Shown here: piece by piece, positions 45,216 to 54,597 of the stretch
Layout: each line of letters begins with the position of its first letter
How positions within the stretch are numbered: the first letter of the stretch is position 1
NCBI RefSeq assembly: GCF_000023225.1
Contig: NC_013173.1
Span: 870,501-934,500 of the forward strand
Reading direction: 5' to 3'
From: Desulfomicrobium baculatum DSM 4028
Lineage (GTDB): Bacteria > Desulfobacterota > Desulfovibrionia > Desulfovibrionales > Desulfomicrobiaceae
Length of the DNA: 64,000 nt
Notes under the pieces: model-generated
Seen by the model: only the letters and a program-made list of their open reading frames with translations
What the model was told of the DNA's origin: nothing
Database searches by the model: none
Program-made: the position numbers and the translations under genes

Positions 45216-46472
45216 ATGTCCGAAGCAAAAGATAGATCACAGCATCCCTGTTTCAATAAAGAGACGTCCGGTTCCTGCGGGCGGGTCCATCTGCCCGTGG
45301 CTCCGGGCTGCAATATCCAGTGCAACTACTGCAACCGCAAATACGACTGCGTGAACGAGTCCCGTCCCGGCGTGACCAGCGCCATCCTGCCTCCGGACAG
45401 GGCGGTGGAGTATCTGGACGAGGTCCTGAAAAAAGAGCCGCGCATCACCGTGGTCGGCATCGCCGGACCCGGCGACCCCATGGCCGAGGCCAAGCGCACC
45501 CTTGAAACCATTGAACGGATCAACGCCAAATATCCGAACATGCTCTACTGCCTGTCCTCCAACGGGCTGGCCCTGCCCGAGCACGTGGACCGTCTGGCCG
45601 AACTTGGCGTGACCCACGTCACCGTGACCATGAACGCCGTGGACCCTGAGATCGGGGCCAAGATCTATTCCTGGGTGCGGGTCGGCAAGGTGGTCTACCG
45701 GGGCGTGGAAGGCGCGAAGATACTGCTCGAGCGCCAGCTGGAATCCATCCGGCTCTTGAAAGCCAAGGGCATCACCGTGAAGGTGAACAGCATCATCATC
45801 CCCGGCGTGAACGACCATCATCTGATCGAGGTGGCCAAGGTCGCGGCCAGCCTGGGCGCGGACATCCAGAATCTCATTCCGCTGCACCCGACGGCGGACA
45901 CTCCGTTTGCCGGGGTGGAGGAGCCGACGAAGGAGCTCATCCACGAGCTGCGGGCCAAGGGCGGCGCGCTCGTGCCGCAGATGACCCACTGCAAACGTTG
46001 CCGGGCCGACGCCGTTGGTCTTTTGTGTTCGGACCGCTCCAGCGAACTGATCCCGACCCTGAACAACCTGGCCTGCGGGTCCAAGGCGGGGACAAAACCT
46101 TATGTGGCGGTGGCCACGCGTGAAGGCATGCTCGTCAACATGCACCTGGGCGAGGCCCCGAGCTTTCAGATCTGGGCGCCGCAGGGCAAGGGCGCGCGCA
46201 TGATCGAGGAACGGCGGGTGCCGGAAGTTGGCTGTGGACCTGAACGCTGGCATAAGCTTGCCGAAGTCCTGCATGACTGTTCCCTGGTCCTGGCCGAAGC
46301 GGTCGGAAAGCAGCCCAAACAGGTTCTGGGCGAACACGGCATTACAGTGCTTGAATGCACAGGGCTCATCGCCGACATCGTGACGGAACATTTTCAGGGA
46401 GGAGACATCTTGCGCTACAAGACGCGTAGCCACAAGGCTGGATGCGCAGGTATGGGGGGCGGCTGCGGCTGA
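45216..46472 (+). CDS. nifB: FeMo-cofactor biosynthesis protein NifB (radical SAM + NifX-type domain)
   Basis: 418 residues. The radical SAM domain (about 1-285) carries CNIQCNYCNRKYDC with the CxxxCxxC cluster motif plus extra cysteines (HPCFNKETSGSCGR, THCKRCRADAVG). The C-terminal domain (about 300-400) is a NifX-type cofactor-binding domain (VAVATREGMLVNMHLGEAPSFQIW). NifB fuses two 4Fe-4S clusters and inserts the central carbide to give NifB-co. It ends in a cysteine/glycine tail (GCAGMGGGCG). Last nif gene, followed by a terminator. Confidence 0.97.
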   Translation: MSEAKDRSQHPCFNKETSGSCGRVHLPVAPGCNIQCNYCNRKYDCVNESRPGVTSAILPPDRAVEYLDEVLKKEPRITVVGIAGPGDPMAEAKRTLETIERINAKYPNMLYCLSSNGLALPEHVDRLAELGVTHVTVTMNAVDPEIGAKIYSWVRVGKVVYRGVEGAKILLERQLESIRLLKAKGITVKVNSIIIPGVNDHHLIEVAKVAASLGADIQNLIPLHPTADTPFAGVEEPTKELIHELRAKGGALVPQMTHCKRCRADAVGLLCSDRSSELIPTLNNLACGSKAGTKPYVAVATREGMLVNMHLGEAPSFQIWAPQGKGARMIEERRVPEVGCGPERWHKLAEVLHDCSLVLAEAVGKQPKQVLGEHGITVLECTGLIADIVTEHFQGGDILRYKTRSHKAGCAGMGGGCG

Positions 46473-46501
46473 GTGAAGTTTTGAGATGCGTGAACGCTAT
46501 C

Positions 46502-46529
46502 GGCGGCAGGGAGTCCTGTCGCCATTTTT
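46502..46529 (+). terminator. terminator of the nif cluster
   Basis: GGCGGCAGG pairs with CCTGTCGCC (one G-U pair), loop GAGT, then ATTTTT. Located 30 bases after nifB. Confidence 0.75.
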
Positions 46530-46924
46530 GTTTTCAGGCAAGCGAAGGGTGGACTTATCTTTTGAAACTATTTTGATGAAATATGATAATAGAATTTGAT
46601 TCATGCGTTCCGCAGACGTGTCCGCAGCTGTCGCAGCGTAAACCTTGGAGCACTGTTGTATTGTACAGTATGATAAGGTGGCGAGTTGTCAGTTTGGCGA
46701 AGCGGCAGCTTCATAAGCCTTCCTTTGATTTTTATCTGTTTGTGGTTGAAATATGGGGGTGTTGCATGTATGCTAAAATCAGATTTGTAACTGATTCGCA
46801 TTTATCGCTTTAGGCCTACGATGTGTTTTGTAATGATAACCATTTGAATATATTGTGTTTATTTTGGCTTGCTCGCCAAGTCGGTACTTGACCGCTACGT
46901 ACTTGAACCGTAAAGGCAAGGCCC
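46530..46924. other. AT-rich intergenic region after the nif cluster
   Basis: About 395 bases, clearly AT-richer than the flanking genes. It should contain the promoter of the carboxypeptidase gene. Short open frames on both strands look like chance. No repeat or RNA gene was recognised. Confidence 0.5.
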
Positions 46925-48130
46925 ATGACGAAAAGATACGCTGCTAAATTTTTGTTCGTATTGGTAATATATGCCCTGATCAGCGGATTGGCCGGAATCG
47001 GTTTTTCCGCTTTTGCGTCTTCGGGGACTCACGTTTTTCGGGGAGCGGTTGCGCCCAAGCCCAAGATCCAGGCCGTTGCGGCAGACAGCCAGATTGCGGA
47101 TCGGGCTGAACCCGACACGCCTGCTCAGTCCGTTCCGGCAGCATCCCCCGCAAAGGCTGCGGCATCGAAAAAGAAGACGACCACGCCCGCGCCCGATGTG
47201 GTCAAGAAAACGGCCAAGACCGCCCCAAAACAAACCGACGCCGCGCCAAAGGCTCCGGCGGTAAAAGCCAAAAAATCCGCCGTGGACAAGACCAAATCGG
47301 CGAAGCCTGCCGTGAAGCCGGGCACGTCCAAGGATTTGTTGCTGAACGCGCAGGCCGCATTGCTGATCAACATGTCCACTGGCGACGTCTATTATGAGCA
47401 CAACCCGGACAAGACCATTGCGCCGGCATCGATCACCAAGCTCTTGACGTTGTACATTATCCGCGAAGCCCTGGCCCAGGGCAGGCTTTCGCAGGCGACC
47501 CCCATTCCCGTCAGCGCCGAGGCGGTCAAGACCGGCGGTTCGCGCATGCGTCTCAAGCGCAATGAAAAGGTCCCGCTTGGCGAGCTTATCAAGGGTATCA
47601 GCGTGGTTTCGGCCAACAACGCCTGCGTGGCCGTGGCTGAATATTTCGGCAAGGGCGATCCTTCCAAGTTCGTGGCGCAGATGAACGAAAAGGCCAAGAA
47701 GATCGGAATGGTCAACAGCCGCTTCAAGAATCCCAACGGCCTGCCCGCCTCGGGGCAGCTCTCCACCGCTCGGGACATCGCCAAGCTGTCCGTGGCCTAT
47801 CTGCGCACTTTTCCCGAATCGCTGAAGGTGCATTCCATGACAAGCCACACCTTTCACGGCGCCACGCATCGCAACGCCAACACGCTGCTTCGTACATACA
47901 AGGGCGTGGATGGGCTCAAGACCGGCTTTGTTTGCGACGCCGGATACAACATCACGGCCACGGCCAAGCGCGGCAAGACCCGGCTTGTCGCCGTGGTGCT
48001 CGGTGCCCAGAATTCCGCCGTGCGCCAGCGCGAGACGGCCAGACTGCTTGATTATGGATTTCGGCGCGCGGCCGATGAAGAGAAGCTCGCCAACAAAACC
48101 TCGGCCGCGGCCAAGAAACCAAAAGCCTGA
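46925..48130 (+). CDS. D-alanyl-D-alanine carboxypeptidase (penicillin-binding protein, S11 family)
   Basis: 401 residues. An N-terminal hydrophobic segment (about 8-26) acts as signal or anchor. It is followed by a roughly 110-residue linker rich in alanine, lysine, proline and threonine (PAKAAASKKKTTTPAPD), unusual in length for the family. The catalytic domain has the three penicillin-binding motifs: SITK (SxxK), SANN (SxN) and KTG in DGLKTGFVCDAGYN. It trims the terminal D-alanine of peptidoglycan stem peptides in the periplasm. Its terminator is bidirectional. Confidence 0.92.
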   Translation: MTKRYAAKFLFVLVIYALISGLAGIGFSAFASSGTHVFRGAVAPKPKIQAVAADSQIADRAEPDTPAQSVPAASPAKAAASKKKTTTPAPDVVKKTAKTAPKQTDAAPKAPAVKAKKSAVDKTKSAKPAVKPGTSKDLLLNAQAALLINMSTGDVYYEHNPDKTIAPASITKLLTLYIIREALAQGRLSQATPIPVSAEAVKTGGSRMRLKRNEKVPLGELIKGISVVSANNACVAVAEYFGKGDPSKFVAQMNEKAKKIGMVNSRFKNPNGLPASGQLSTARDIAKLSVAYLRTFPESLKVHSMTSHTFHGATHRNANTLLRTYKGVDGLKTGFVCDAGYNITATAKRGKTRLVAVVLGAQNSAVRQRETARLLDYGFRRAADEEKLANKTSAAAKKPKA

Positions 48131-48150
48131 CCAGTCAGCGGTCTTGCCAC

Positions 48151-48188
48151 ACGTAAAAAAAGGGATTTCGGAATCCCTTTTTTTACGT
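48151..48188. terminator. bidirectional terminator
   Basis: ACGTAAAAAAAGGGATT pairs with AATCCCTTTTTTTACGT; the A/T flanks give T-tracts on both strands, serving the carboxypeptidase gene (plus) and the PilZ gene (minus). Confidence 0.85.
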
Positions 48189-48245
48189 GCGGTGTCCGGC
48201 GTCCGGGCCGGGGTGATTTTGTCCGGAGCGGCTTGGAAGAGGGGG

Positions 48246-48590
48246 TCAGGATTGGCCGTCCACCGCCTGTTTGAGGGGGAGCAGTTCGTCGAATTCGACT
48301 CCGATGTAATAAAGCCCCATGAGGGAACTGTCGTCGACTTGCCCCCAGCGCACGGTCCCGTGCACTTCCTCGATGGCCTCGAAGCGTTCGAACCCCGTGT
48401 TGGCAGCCGCTACGATGACCCTGTCTCCCATCGTGAAATTATAGTCGGCTTCGATGAGCAAACCGCCGCGGCCGATGTTTATGATCCGTGCCGAGACGAC
48501 CATGTCGGTCTCGGTTTGCGGGATGATCCTGCAGGGGAGCAGACAGCCGTAGCGCTTCCATTTTCTGTTTTTCTGCATCTCATGAACCAT
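48246..48590 (-). CDS. PilZ domain protein (first of a tandem pair)
   Basis: 114 residues from the ATG at 48590, which follows GAGGATC at nine bases. PilZ domain: RYGCLLPCRI at the start, then IINIGRGGLLIEADYNFTMGD (the D/N-x-S-x-x-G-type box, here NIGRGG) and GVEF near the end. The canonical RxxxR is not clearly present before it (RKWKRYGC comes closest), so c-di-GMP binding is uncertain. A homologue lies just upstream at 48689-49024. Confidence 0.8.
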   Translation of the reverse strand: MVHEMQKNRKWKRYGCLLPCRIIPQTETDMVVSARIINIGRGGLLIEADYNFTMGDRVIVAAANTGFERFEAIEEVHGTVRWGQVDDSSLMGLYYIGVEFDELLPLKQAVDGQS

Positions 48591-48688
48591 GGGAAGATCC
48601 TCGTGGGGTGGGAAGCTTTTTTGCGAAAAGGTAAAATTTCTAGCTCCATAGAGGAAGCGCGGAGACAACACAAGGAGAATGGCCGCGA

Positions 48689-49024
48689 TTATTGCTCGGT
48701 CAGCACCATCCTGCGCGGCAGTTCGCGTTCCAGGGCGATCCCCACATGGTAGACGTTTTGACCCGAGGATGCCGTAGACTGGCTCCAGCGCACCGTACCG
48801 ATCAGAATCTCGGCGAATTCAAAGAGCAGGGCGTCGTACTCGTCCTCCAGGGTGATGGCCACACGTTCGTTGGCGATGAACCCTTGTTCCGTCGCAAGCA
48901 TGACTCCGCCCGGACTCAGGTTGATGATGCTGCCCGGGGCCGAGTTGCGGCTATCGCCTTCGTAGCTGATCTTGCACGGCACCGTTATCGGTTCGCGGTC
49001 CCAGCGGCGCTTGTTTTGATCCAT
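48689..49024 (-). CDS. PilZ domain protein (second of a tandem pair)
   Basis: 111 residues, a single PilZ domain. RRWDREPITVPCKISY gives the RxxxR-type motif and SIINLSPGGVMLATE gives the NxSxxG motif, so c-di-GMP binding is more likely here than in the neighbouring copy. Both copies share the order motif, GTVRW, GIxxE and look like an old duplication. Preceded by AT-rich sequence to lplA. Confidence 0.85.
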   Translation of the reverse strand: MDQNKRRWDREPITVPCKISYEGDSRNSAPGSIINLSPGGVMLATEQGFIANERVAITLEDEYDALLFEFAEILIGTVRWSQSTASSGQNVYHVGIALERELPRRMVLTEQ

Positions 49025-49198
49025 TTTTTCCTCTTCGCGTTGGATTGGCTTTATGCAACATGAAGGTTCAGGATTGTTCCGTCAAGTATTGTCGATAACA
49101 AAATGCTTTGCTTCACTTTATTGCGAATGTTTCTTAAATTGATTGTGCACGTGAATTCTGTCTATCTATATATCGCCATAATTTCGGAAAAAGGGATG

Positions 49199-50176
49199 TC
49201 AGAAAAGACAATCTATGAATGTCGCAGCATCCACGTTGCGAATGAAGTCACCGACCGGTACATCCTCCAGGAGCTTTGACAGGTCGCCCCGCTCATGACG
49301 GCAGCCCGCAAGCAGGGACTCAAGTTCGCTCACTGCTCGCGCGCCGAAGAAATCCCCGAAAATTCTGGCCTGTTCGATGCGGCCGTGCTGCACATCCAGA
49401 TGGACTTCCACAACGCCGCCCTCGGTACGTGTGCTTCGCGTGAATCCGTAATTGGGCGATGATCCGAAATTCCAGTCCCAGGTGCCGTATTTTGATTCCA
49501 CGAGCTCGTTTATGGCTGCTTCCTCATCGGTGCGCAGGCCCGGCAGGTTCTCCGATTCATGGCCTGAGATATGGGCCATGACGCGGTGGACAAAGGTCTC
49601 CACATCGATGGGTTCAGGCAGGTGGCTTGAGATGTTGGTGACCCGCTTCGTGACGCTCTTGACCGCCTTGTCCGCGTATTTGACCGGGTTGACCTTGAGG
49701 GCTCCGGACAGGTCGGCCATCTGGGACGAGAAGAGGAGCGTGCCATGGTGCAGAACGCGGTCCTTTTCCAGGAGTTGGGCATTGCCGGAAAATTTTTGTC
49801 CGTCGATGACCAGATCGTTGCGGCCTTCAAACTGGCAGTTCACGCCCATGGCTTGCAGGGCCTCCATGATCGGAGCCGTGAAGCGATGGAAATCCAGATG
49901 CCTGGATTGCTTCCCGAGTTGGATGAAGGTGAAGTTGACGTTGCCCAGATCATGAAAAACCGCCCCTCCACCGGTCAGGCGCCGAATGACCGAGATGCCC
50001 CGTTCACGCACGAACTCCTCGTCGATCTCGGAAACCGTGTTCTGGTTGCGCCCGACGATGACGGCGGGTTCGTTGCGCCAAAGCATGAAGATGTCCGTGT
50101 CCGTATTGCGCAGCAGCCATTCCTCGGCCGCAAGGTTGAAGGCCGGGTTGGTGCAGGTGTTGTGGATGAAACGCAT
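49199..50176 (-). CDS. lplA: lipoate-protein ligase A
   Basis: 325 residues, near the E. coli length (338). Attaches free lipoate, via lipoyl-AMP, to E2 and H proteins. The family start is seen as NPAFNLAAEEWLLRN, then NEPAVIVGRNQNTVSEID, RRLTGGGAVFHDLGNVNFTFI and the catalytic lysine region DLVIDGQKFSGNAQ; the C-terminal accessory domain is present. The start at 50176 follows GGGAGA by six bases. Confidence 0.93.
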   Translation of the reverse strand: MRFIHNTCTNPAFNLAAEEWLLRNTDTDIFMLWRNEPAVIVGRNQNTVSEIDEEFVRERGISVIRRLTGGGAVFHDLGNVNFTFIQLGKQSRHLDFHRFTAPIMEALQAMGVNCQFEGRNDLVIDGQKFSGNAQLLEKDRVLHHGTLLFSSQMADLSGALKVNPVKYADKAVKSVTKRVTNISSHLPEPIDVETFVHRVMAHISGHESENLPGLRTDEEAAINELVESKYGTWDWNFGSSPNYGFTRSTRTEGGVVEVHLDVQHGRIEQARIFGDFFGARAVSELESLLAGCRHERGDLSKLLEDVPVGDFIRNVDAATFIDCLF

Positions 50177-50680
50177 GGGTTCTCCCGGAGAGGTGGTTTG
50201 TTTCGTCAATGCGGAGTAAGAAATGAGTTTGTTGTGATCGGCAGGCAATATGGGGGAAGCCGAATCTGGTCAATATGGGGGCCTGTGTTCTGGTCGCGGC
50301 GCGTGTTTCAGACAGGTCCGGTCGTAAACGTGCCGGGCAGAGGTGCTTTTAAAATAGATAATCGATAATGTTGTATTTAGTTTAATATGCTGTTTTGAAA
50401 GGATATTTATTGACTTGGTCGACTGGGCTCCGCGTTTCGTTCCACTGTGCGGGTCGCCTGAATGCTGGACAATACAAGGGGATGGAGACTATGGCACTAA
50501 ATCTGCTTAAAAGAAACCCCATGTCCCGGAAACAAACGCTTTCAGTGGATACATTGTATCAATTTGGATCACTCGTCCGTGCGGATGGTGTGTCAAAAAG
50601 GTTCATTGTGCCCACGGCGTTTTTTCGGGGCGGGATTCATGTCAACCGGACGGTTCGCCGTTCTTTACCGCAAGTTGGGT
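50177..50680. other. intergenic region upstream of hdrC
   Basis: About 500 bases between divergent lplA and hdrC. The part 50345-50400 is AT-rich and is the likely promoter region of the hdr-flox operon. A short plus-strand frame from 50482 to 50700 (starting METMALNLLKRNP) overlaps the hdrC start and resembles no known family. No redox-regulator (Rex-type) palindrome was recognised. Confidence 0.4.
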
Positions 50681-51247
50681 ATGTCCATGCAAATCTTTGA
50701 TCTTGCCACTGCCGACCTTGAGTTTGTCGCCGAGGTCGAAGCCCGCAGCCACCAGAAAATCAGGAACTGCTACCAGTGCGGCAATTGTACGGCCGGATGC
50801 CCGTATACATTCGCCTACGATTATTCGGTCAGTCAGATCATGCGACTGATTCAGACCGGACAAAAGGAAGCAGTGCTGAAAAGCAGGTCCCTGTGGCTGT
50901 GCGGCTCCTGTCAATCCTGTACCACGCGCTGTCCGAACATGATCGACGTCGCGCTGATCATGGATGTCTGTCGGCACATGGCCCGGGAAGCCGGGTACGC
51001 CACGGAGCGTTCCGTGAAGATTTTCGCCGACTCGTTTTTGGCCTCGGTCGAGCGCCATGGCCGCGCCTATGAGCTGGGTCTCATGACTGCGTACATGACG
51101 CGCTCCGGCCGCGTATTCACCGATGTCGATCTGGCACCGCAGGCTCTCATGCGCGGCAAGTTGCCGTTCAAACCGCACCAGATTCAGGGACGCGAACAGG
51201 TGGCCCGCATTTTCGAGCGGTTCCGCAAAGGAGGCGACAATGTTTAA
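50681..51247 (+). CDS. hdrC: heterodisulfide reductase subunit C-like protein HdrC
   Basis: About 188 residues; the start (50681 or 50687) is uncertain because no strong ribosome binding site is visible, and the frame is open upstream. Two 4Fe-4S motifs are seen: CYQCGNCTAGCP and CGSCQSCTTRCP. HdrC passes electrons between HdrA and HdrB. First gene of the hdrCBA-floxDCBA run; it overlaps hdrB by eight bases. Confidence 0.93.
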   Translation: MSMQIFDLATADLEFVAEVEARSHQKIRNCYQCGNCTAGCPYTFAYDYSVSQIMRLIQTGQKEAVLKSRSLWLCGSCQSCTTRCPNMIDVALIMDVCRHMAREAGYATERSVKIFADSFLASVERHGRAYELGLMTAYMTRSGRVFTDVDLAPQALMRGKLPFKPHQIQGREQVARIFERFRKGGDNV

Positions 51248-52124
51248 AATCGCGTATTATCCGGGCTGTTCCGGCCAGGGCACGTCTCTGGAATACGACA
51301 GCTCCACCCGCGCGGTCTGCAAGGCTCTGGACGTGGAACTGGTGGACATTCCGGACTGGAGCTGCTGTGGTTCCTCCCCCGCGCACACCGTGAATCATGT
51401 CCTGTCCGCGGCCCTGTCCGCCCGCAACCTGGCCCAGGTCGAGGTCATGGGCATGGACAAGGTGACGACGCCCTGTCCCAGCTGCCTGACCAACCTGCGC
51501 ACCGCCGCCCACAAGATGGAAGACCCCGGGTTTCGTTCCAAGGCCAATGCGCTCCTCGATGTGCCCTGCAATGGCCATGTGGACGCCCAGTCCGTCTTGC
51601 AGGTGCTGGCCGAAAACGTGGACCCCGAACTGATCAAGTCAAAGGTCGTAAAGCCCCTGACCGGAATCAAGATCGCCTGTTATTACGGTTGCATCATGAA
51701 CCGTCCTCCGGAGCTGATGCGCTTCGACCACCACGAAAATCCCATGGCCATGGACAATCTGATGACCGCGCTCGGGGCGGAGGTCGTGCCGTTCCCGCTC
51801 AAGGTGGAGTGCTGCGGCGCTTCGTACGGCATACCGCGTAACGATATCGTGATGCGGCTGTCGGGCAAGCTGCTGGACGCCGGGCGCGATGTCGGCGCGG
51901 ACGCCTTCGTGACCGCCTGTCCCTTGTGCCAGATGAACCTGGATCTCAGGCAGGGCCAGATCAACCGCGCCCTGCACGAGAAATTCAGGATTCCGGTATT
52001 CTATTACACCCAACTCCTTGGCTATGCTCTGGGATTGGACCGCGCCGTGCTTGGCTTTGAAAAGCTCTGTGTCGATCCGAGACTCGCCCTGGGCAAGATC
52101 AAACAACCGGCGCAGGCCAGGTAG
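51240..52124 (+). CDS. hdrB: heterodisulfide reductase subunit B-like protein HdrB
   Basis: 294 residues. Two CCG domains that bind the unusual non-cubane 4Fe-4S clusters at which disulfide is reduced: the first with WSCCGSSPAH and TPCPSC, the second with VECCGASYG and TACPLC. In sulfate reducers the substrate is thought to be DsrC trisulfide or an equivalent thiol/disulfide (family knowledge, still debated). The start at 51240 follows AAAGGAGGCGAC. Confidence 0.95.
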   Translation: MFKIAYYPGCSGQGTSLEYDSSTRAVCKALDVELVDIPDWSCCGSSPAHTVNHVLSAALSARNLAQVEVMGMDKVTTPCPSCLTNLRTAAHKMEDPGFRSKANALLDVPCNGHVDAQSVLQVLAENVDPELIKSKVVKPLTGIKIACYYGCIMNRPPELMRFDHHENPMAMDNLMTALGAEVVPFPLKVECCGASYGIPRNDIVMRLSGKLLDAGRDVGADAFVTACPLCQMNLDLRQGQINRALHEKFRIPVFYYTQLLGYALGLDRAVLGFEKLCVDPRLALGKIKQPAQAR

Positions 52125-52134
52125 GGAGGACGCG

Positions 52135-54117
52135 ATGCGAATTGGTGTTTTTATCTGCCATTGCGGCAGCAATATTGCCGGAACCGTGGACTGTCCGTCC
52201 GTTGCGGCGACGGCCCTTACCTACCCGGACGTGGTTTTCTCCACCGACACGATGTATGCCTGTTCCGAACCCGGACAGGATGCCATCATCCAGGCCATCA
52301 AGGACAAGAATCTCGACGGCGTGGTCGTGGCCTCCTGCACCCCGCGCATGCACGAGCCCACTTTCCGCCGGACCGTGGAGCGCGCGGGCCTGAACCGTTA
52401 CATGTTCGAAATGGCCAACATCCGCGAGCATGTCTCCTGGATCGGCAAATCAAAGGATTTGAACACGGGCAAGGCCGCCGAGCTGGTGCGCATGGCCGTG
52501 GAAAAACTGCGCCGCGACAAGCCGCTGATCCCCAAACGCTTCGAGACGGTCAAGCGCGTGCTGGTCATCGGCGGCGGCGTGGCCGGCATCCAGGCGGCGC
52601 TGGACTGCGCGGACGGCGGTCAGGAAGTCATCATGGTCGAGCGCGAGCAGACCATCGGCGGCAAGATGGCCAAGCTGGACAAGACCTTTCCCACGGTGGA
52701 CTGCTCGTCCTGCGTTCTGGGCCCCAAGATGGTCGACATCGCCCAGCATCCGAACATCACCCTGTATGCCTGTTCCGAGATCGAAGCTGTCGGCGGGTAC
52801 GTAGGCAACTTCCAGATCACCATCCGCAAGAAGGCGACCTACGTGAACTGGAAGGACTGCACGGGCTGCGGCCTGTGCGTGGAAAAATGCCCCAGCCGCA
52901 AGTTTCCCGACAAGTTCAACGAAAACCTCTGCAACGCGCCTTCCATCAACATCCCGTTCCCGCAGGCCATCCCCAAGAAGGCGGCCATCAACGCCGAATC
53001 CTGCCTGATGTTGACCAAGGGCAAGTGCGGCTTGTGCGCCAAGGTCTGCCCGGTCAAGTGCATCGATTTCGAGCAGCAGGACGAGCTGATCAACGTGGAT
53101 GTCGGCGCCATCGTCGTGGCCACGGGTTACGACCTTTTCGATTGGCACAAGTATCCGCAGTACGGCGAAGGGCGCTACCCGGACGTGGTCACCTCCATGC
53201 AGTACGAGCGCATGCTTTCGGCTTCCGGCCCGACCGGCGGACACGTCAAGCGCCCCTCCGACGGCAAGGAGCCCAAGAACGTGGTCTTCATCCAGTGCGT
53301 GGGTTCGCGCGACAAGTCCGTGGACCGTCCGTACTGTTCGGGCTTCTGCTGCATGTACACGGCCAAGCAGACCATCCTGACCAAGGACCACATCCCCGAT
53401 TCCCAGTCCTACGTTTTCTATATGGACATCCGCTCGCCGGGCAAGCTCTACGACGAGTTCGTGCGCCGGGCCATGGAGGAGTATGGGGCGCAGTACGTGC
53501 GCGGCCGCGTGGCCATGATCTATCCCAAGGGCGACAAACTCATCGTGCGCGGCGCCGACACCCTGGCCGGCACGCAGGTGGAGGTTCCCGCCGACTTGGT
53601 CGTTCTGGCCGTGGGCGCGGAATCGGCCAAGGGTGCGGTACAGCTGGGCGAAAAACTGCGCGTGGCTCCGGATCAGTACGGATTCTTCGTCGAGAGCCAT
53701 CCCAAACTCAAGCCCGTCGAGACCAACACCGCCGGTGTGTTCCTAGCCGGCGCCTGTCAGGGCCCCAAGGATATTCCGGCCTCCGTCAGTCAGGGCAGCG
53801 CCGCCGCTTCCAAGGTTCTGGGCCTTCTTTCCAAGAAGGAACTGGAATCCGATCCGGCCGTGTCCAGGGTCAACCCGGCGCGCTGCGTGGGTTGCGGCAA
53901 GTGCATCCAGACCTGTCCGTTCGGAGCCATCAAGGAAGTCCAGGATCGCTTCGGCAATCCCAAGGCCGAGGTCATCGACACGGTCTGTCAGGGCTGCGGC
54001 ATCTGCACGGTGACCTGCCCCCAGGGGGCCATCCAGCTCGAGCATTTCACAGATAACCAGATCCTCGCGGAGGTGAACGCCTTATGCCCGCCCAAGATGT
54101 TCGCGAATTACGAATAG
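52135..54117 (+). CDS. hdrA: heterodisulfide reductase subunit A-like protein HdrA
   Basis: 660 residues. FAD protein thought to perform electron bifurcation. N-terminal cysteines in GVFICHCGSNIAG, the FAD-binding GGGVAGIQAALDCADGG (about 145), KTFPTVDCSSCVLGPKM, a central ferredoxin pair (CTGCGLCVEKCP and CGLCAKVCP) and a C-terminal pair (CVGCGKCIQTCP and CQGCGICTVTCP). No in-frame TGA that would suggest selenocysteine. AGGGAGGA precedes the ATG. Its end overlaps floxD by 34 bases. Confidence 0.96.
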   Translation: MRIGVFICHCGSNIAGTVDCPSVAATALTYPDVVFSTDTMYACSEPGQDAIIQAIKDKNLDGVVVASCTPRMHEPTFRRTVERAGLNRYMFEMANIREHVSWIGKSKDLNTGKAAELVRMAVEKLRRDKPLIPKRFETVKRVLVIGGGVAGIQAALDCADGGQEVIMVEREQTIGGKMAKLDKTFPTVDCSSCVLGPKMVDIAQHPNITLYACSEIEAVGGYVGNFQITIRKKATYVNWKDCTGCGLCVEKCPSRKFPDKFNENLCNAPSINIPFPQAIPKKAAINAESCLMLTKGKCGLCAKVCPVKCIDFEQQDELINVDVGAIVVATGYDLFDWHKYPQYGEGRYPDVVTSMQYERMLSASGPTGGHVKRPSDGKEPKNVVFIQCVGSRDKSVDRPYCSGFCCMYTAKQTILTKDHIPDSQSYVFYMDIRSPGKLYDEFVRRAMEEYGAQYVRGRVAMIYPKGDKLIVRGADTLAGTQVEVPADLVVLAVGAESAKGAVQLGEKLRVAPDQYGFFVESHPKLKPVETNTAGVFLAGACQGPKDIPASVSQGSAAASKVLGLLSKKELESDPAVSRVNPARCVGCGKCIQTCPFGAIKEVQDRFGNPKAEVIDTVCQGCGICTVTCPQGAIQLEHFTDNQILAEVNALCPPKMFANYE

Positions 54118-54575
54118 TCGGCTTTCTTTGTAACTGGTGCTCCTATGGCGGCGCGGACACCGCAGGTGTGTCCCGCTTCACTCAGCCCACGGACCTGCGC
54201 GTCATCCGCGTACCTTGTTCGGGCCGTATCGACCCGCTCTTCATCGTCCGTTCGCTCATGAACGGCGCGGACGGAGTGCTCGTGTCCGGCTGCCACCCGC
54301 GTGACTGCCACTACGCCGAAGGCAACTTCTATGCCCGGCGCAGGCTCGAAATGCTCAAACGCTTCCTGCCCATCACCGGCATCGACGCGCGGCGTTTCGA
54401 ATACACCTGGGTTTCGGCTTCGGAAGGGCAGCGCTGGCAGCATGTGGTCACGGAGTTCACGCGCCGTATCCATGAGCTCGGGCCCGCGCCGACCTTCAAC
54501 CCGGCTTCCGAGGCGGACTGGAACACGCTGGCCGTGCAGGCCGGCCAGGGGCAGACGTGCCCGTGTCACGGATAG
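54084..54575 (+). CDS. floxD: MvhD/FlpD-family iron-sulfur protein FloxD
   Basis: 163 residues. The MvhD family signature is seen as VGFLCNWCSYGGADTAG and SGCHPRDCHYAEGNF. In methanogens MvhD links hydrogenase or formate dehydrogenase to HdrA; in Desulfovibrio the homologue FloxD links the flavin oxidoreductase (FloxABC) to HdrABC (family knowledge). The long overlap with hdrA supports a tight complex. Confidence 0.92.
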   Translation: MPAQDVRELRIVGFLCNWCSYGGADTAGVSRFTQPTDLRVIRVPCSGRIDPLFIVRSLMNGADGVLVSGCHPRDCHYAEGNFYARRRLEMLKRFLPITGIDARRFEYTWVSASEGQRWQHVVTEFTRRIHELGPAPTFNPASEADWNTLAVQAGQGQTCPCHG

Positions 54576-54597
54576 ATTTGCAATAACAGGAGGACAT

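Noticed and set aside
50482-50700. A 72-codon plus-strand frame upstream of hdrC
   Set aside because: It has an ATG near a GGAG, but overlaps the hdrC start in another frame and shows no recognisable similarity. It is kept only as a note in the intergenic entry.
52135-54117. Selenocysteine in HdrA
   Set aside because: Desulfovibrionales often use selenocysteine, but the frame contains no in-frame TGA and the expected cysteines are encoded as cysteine.
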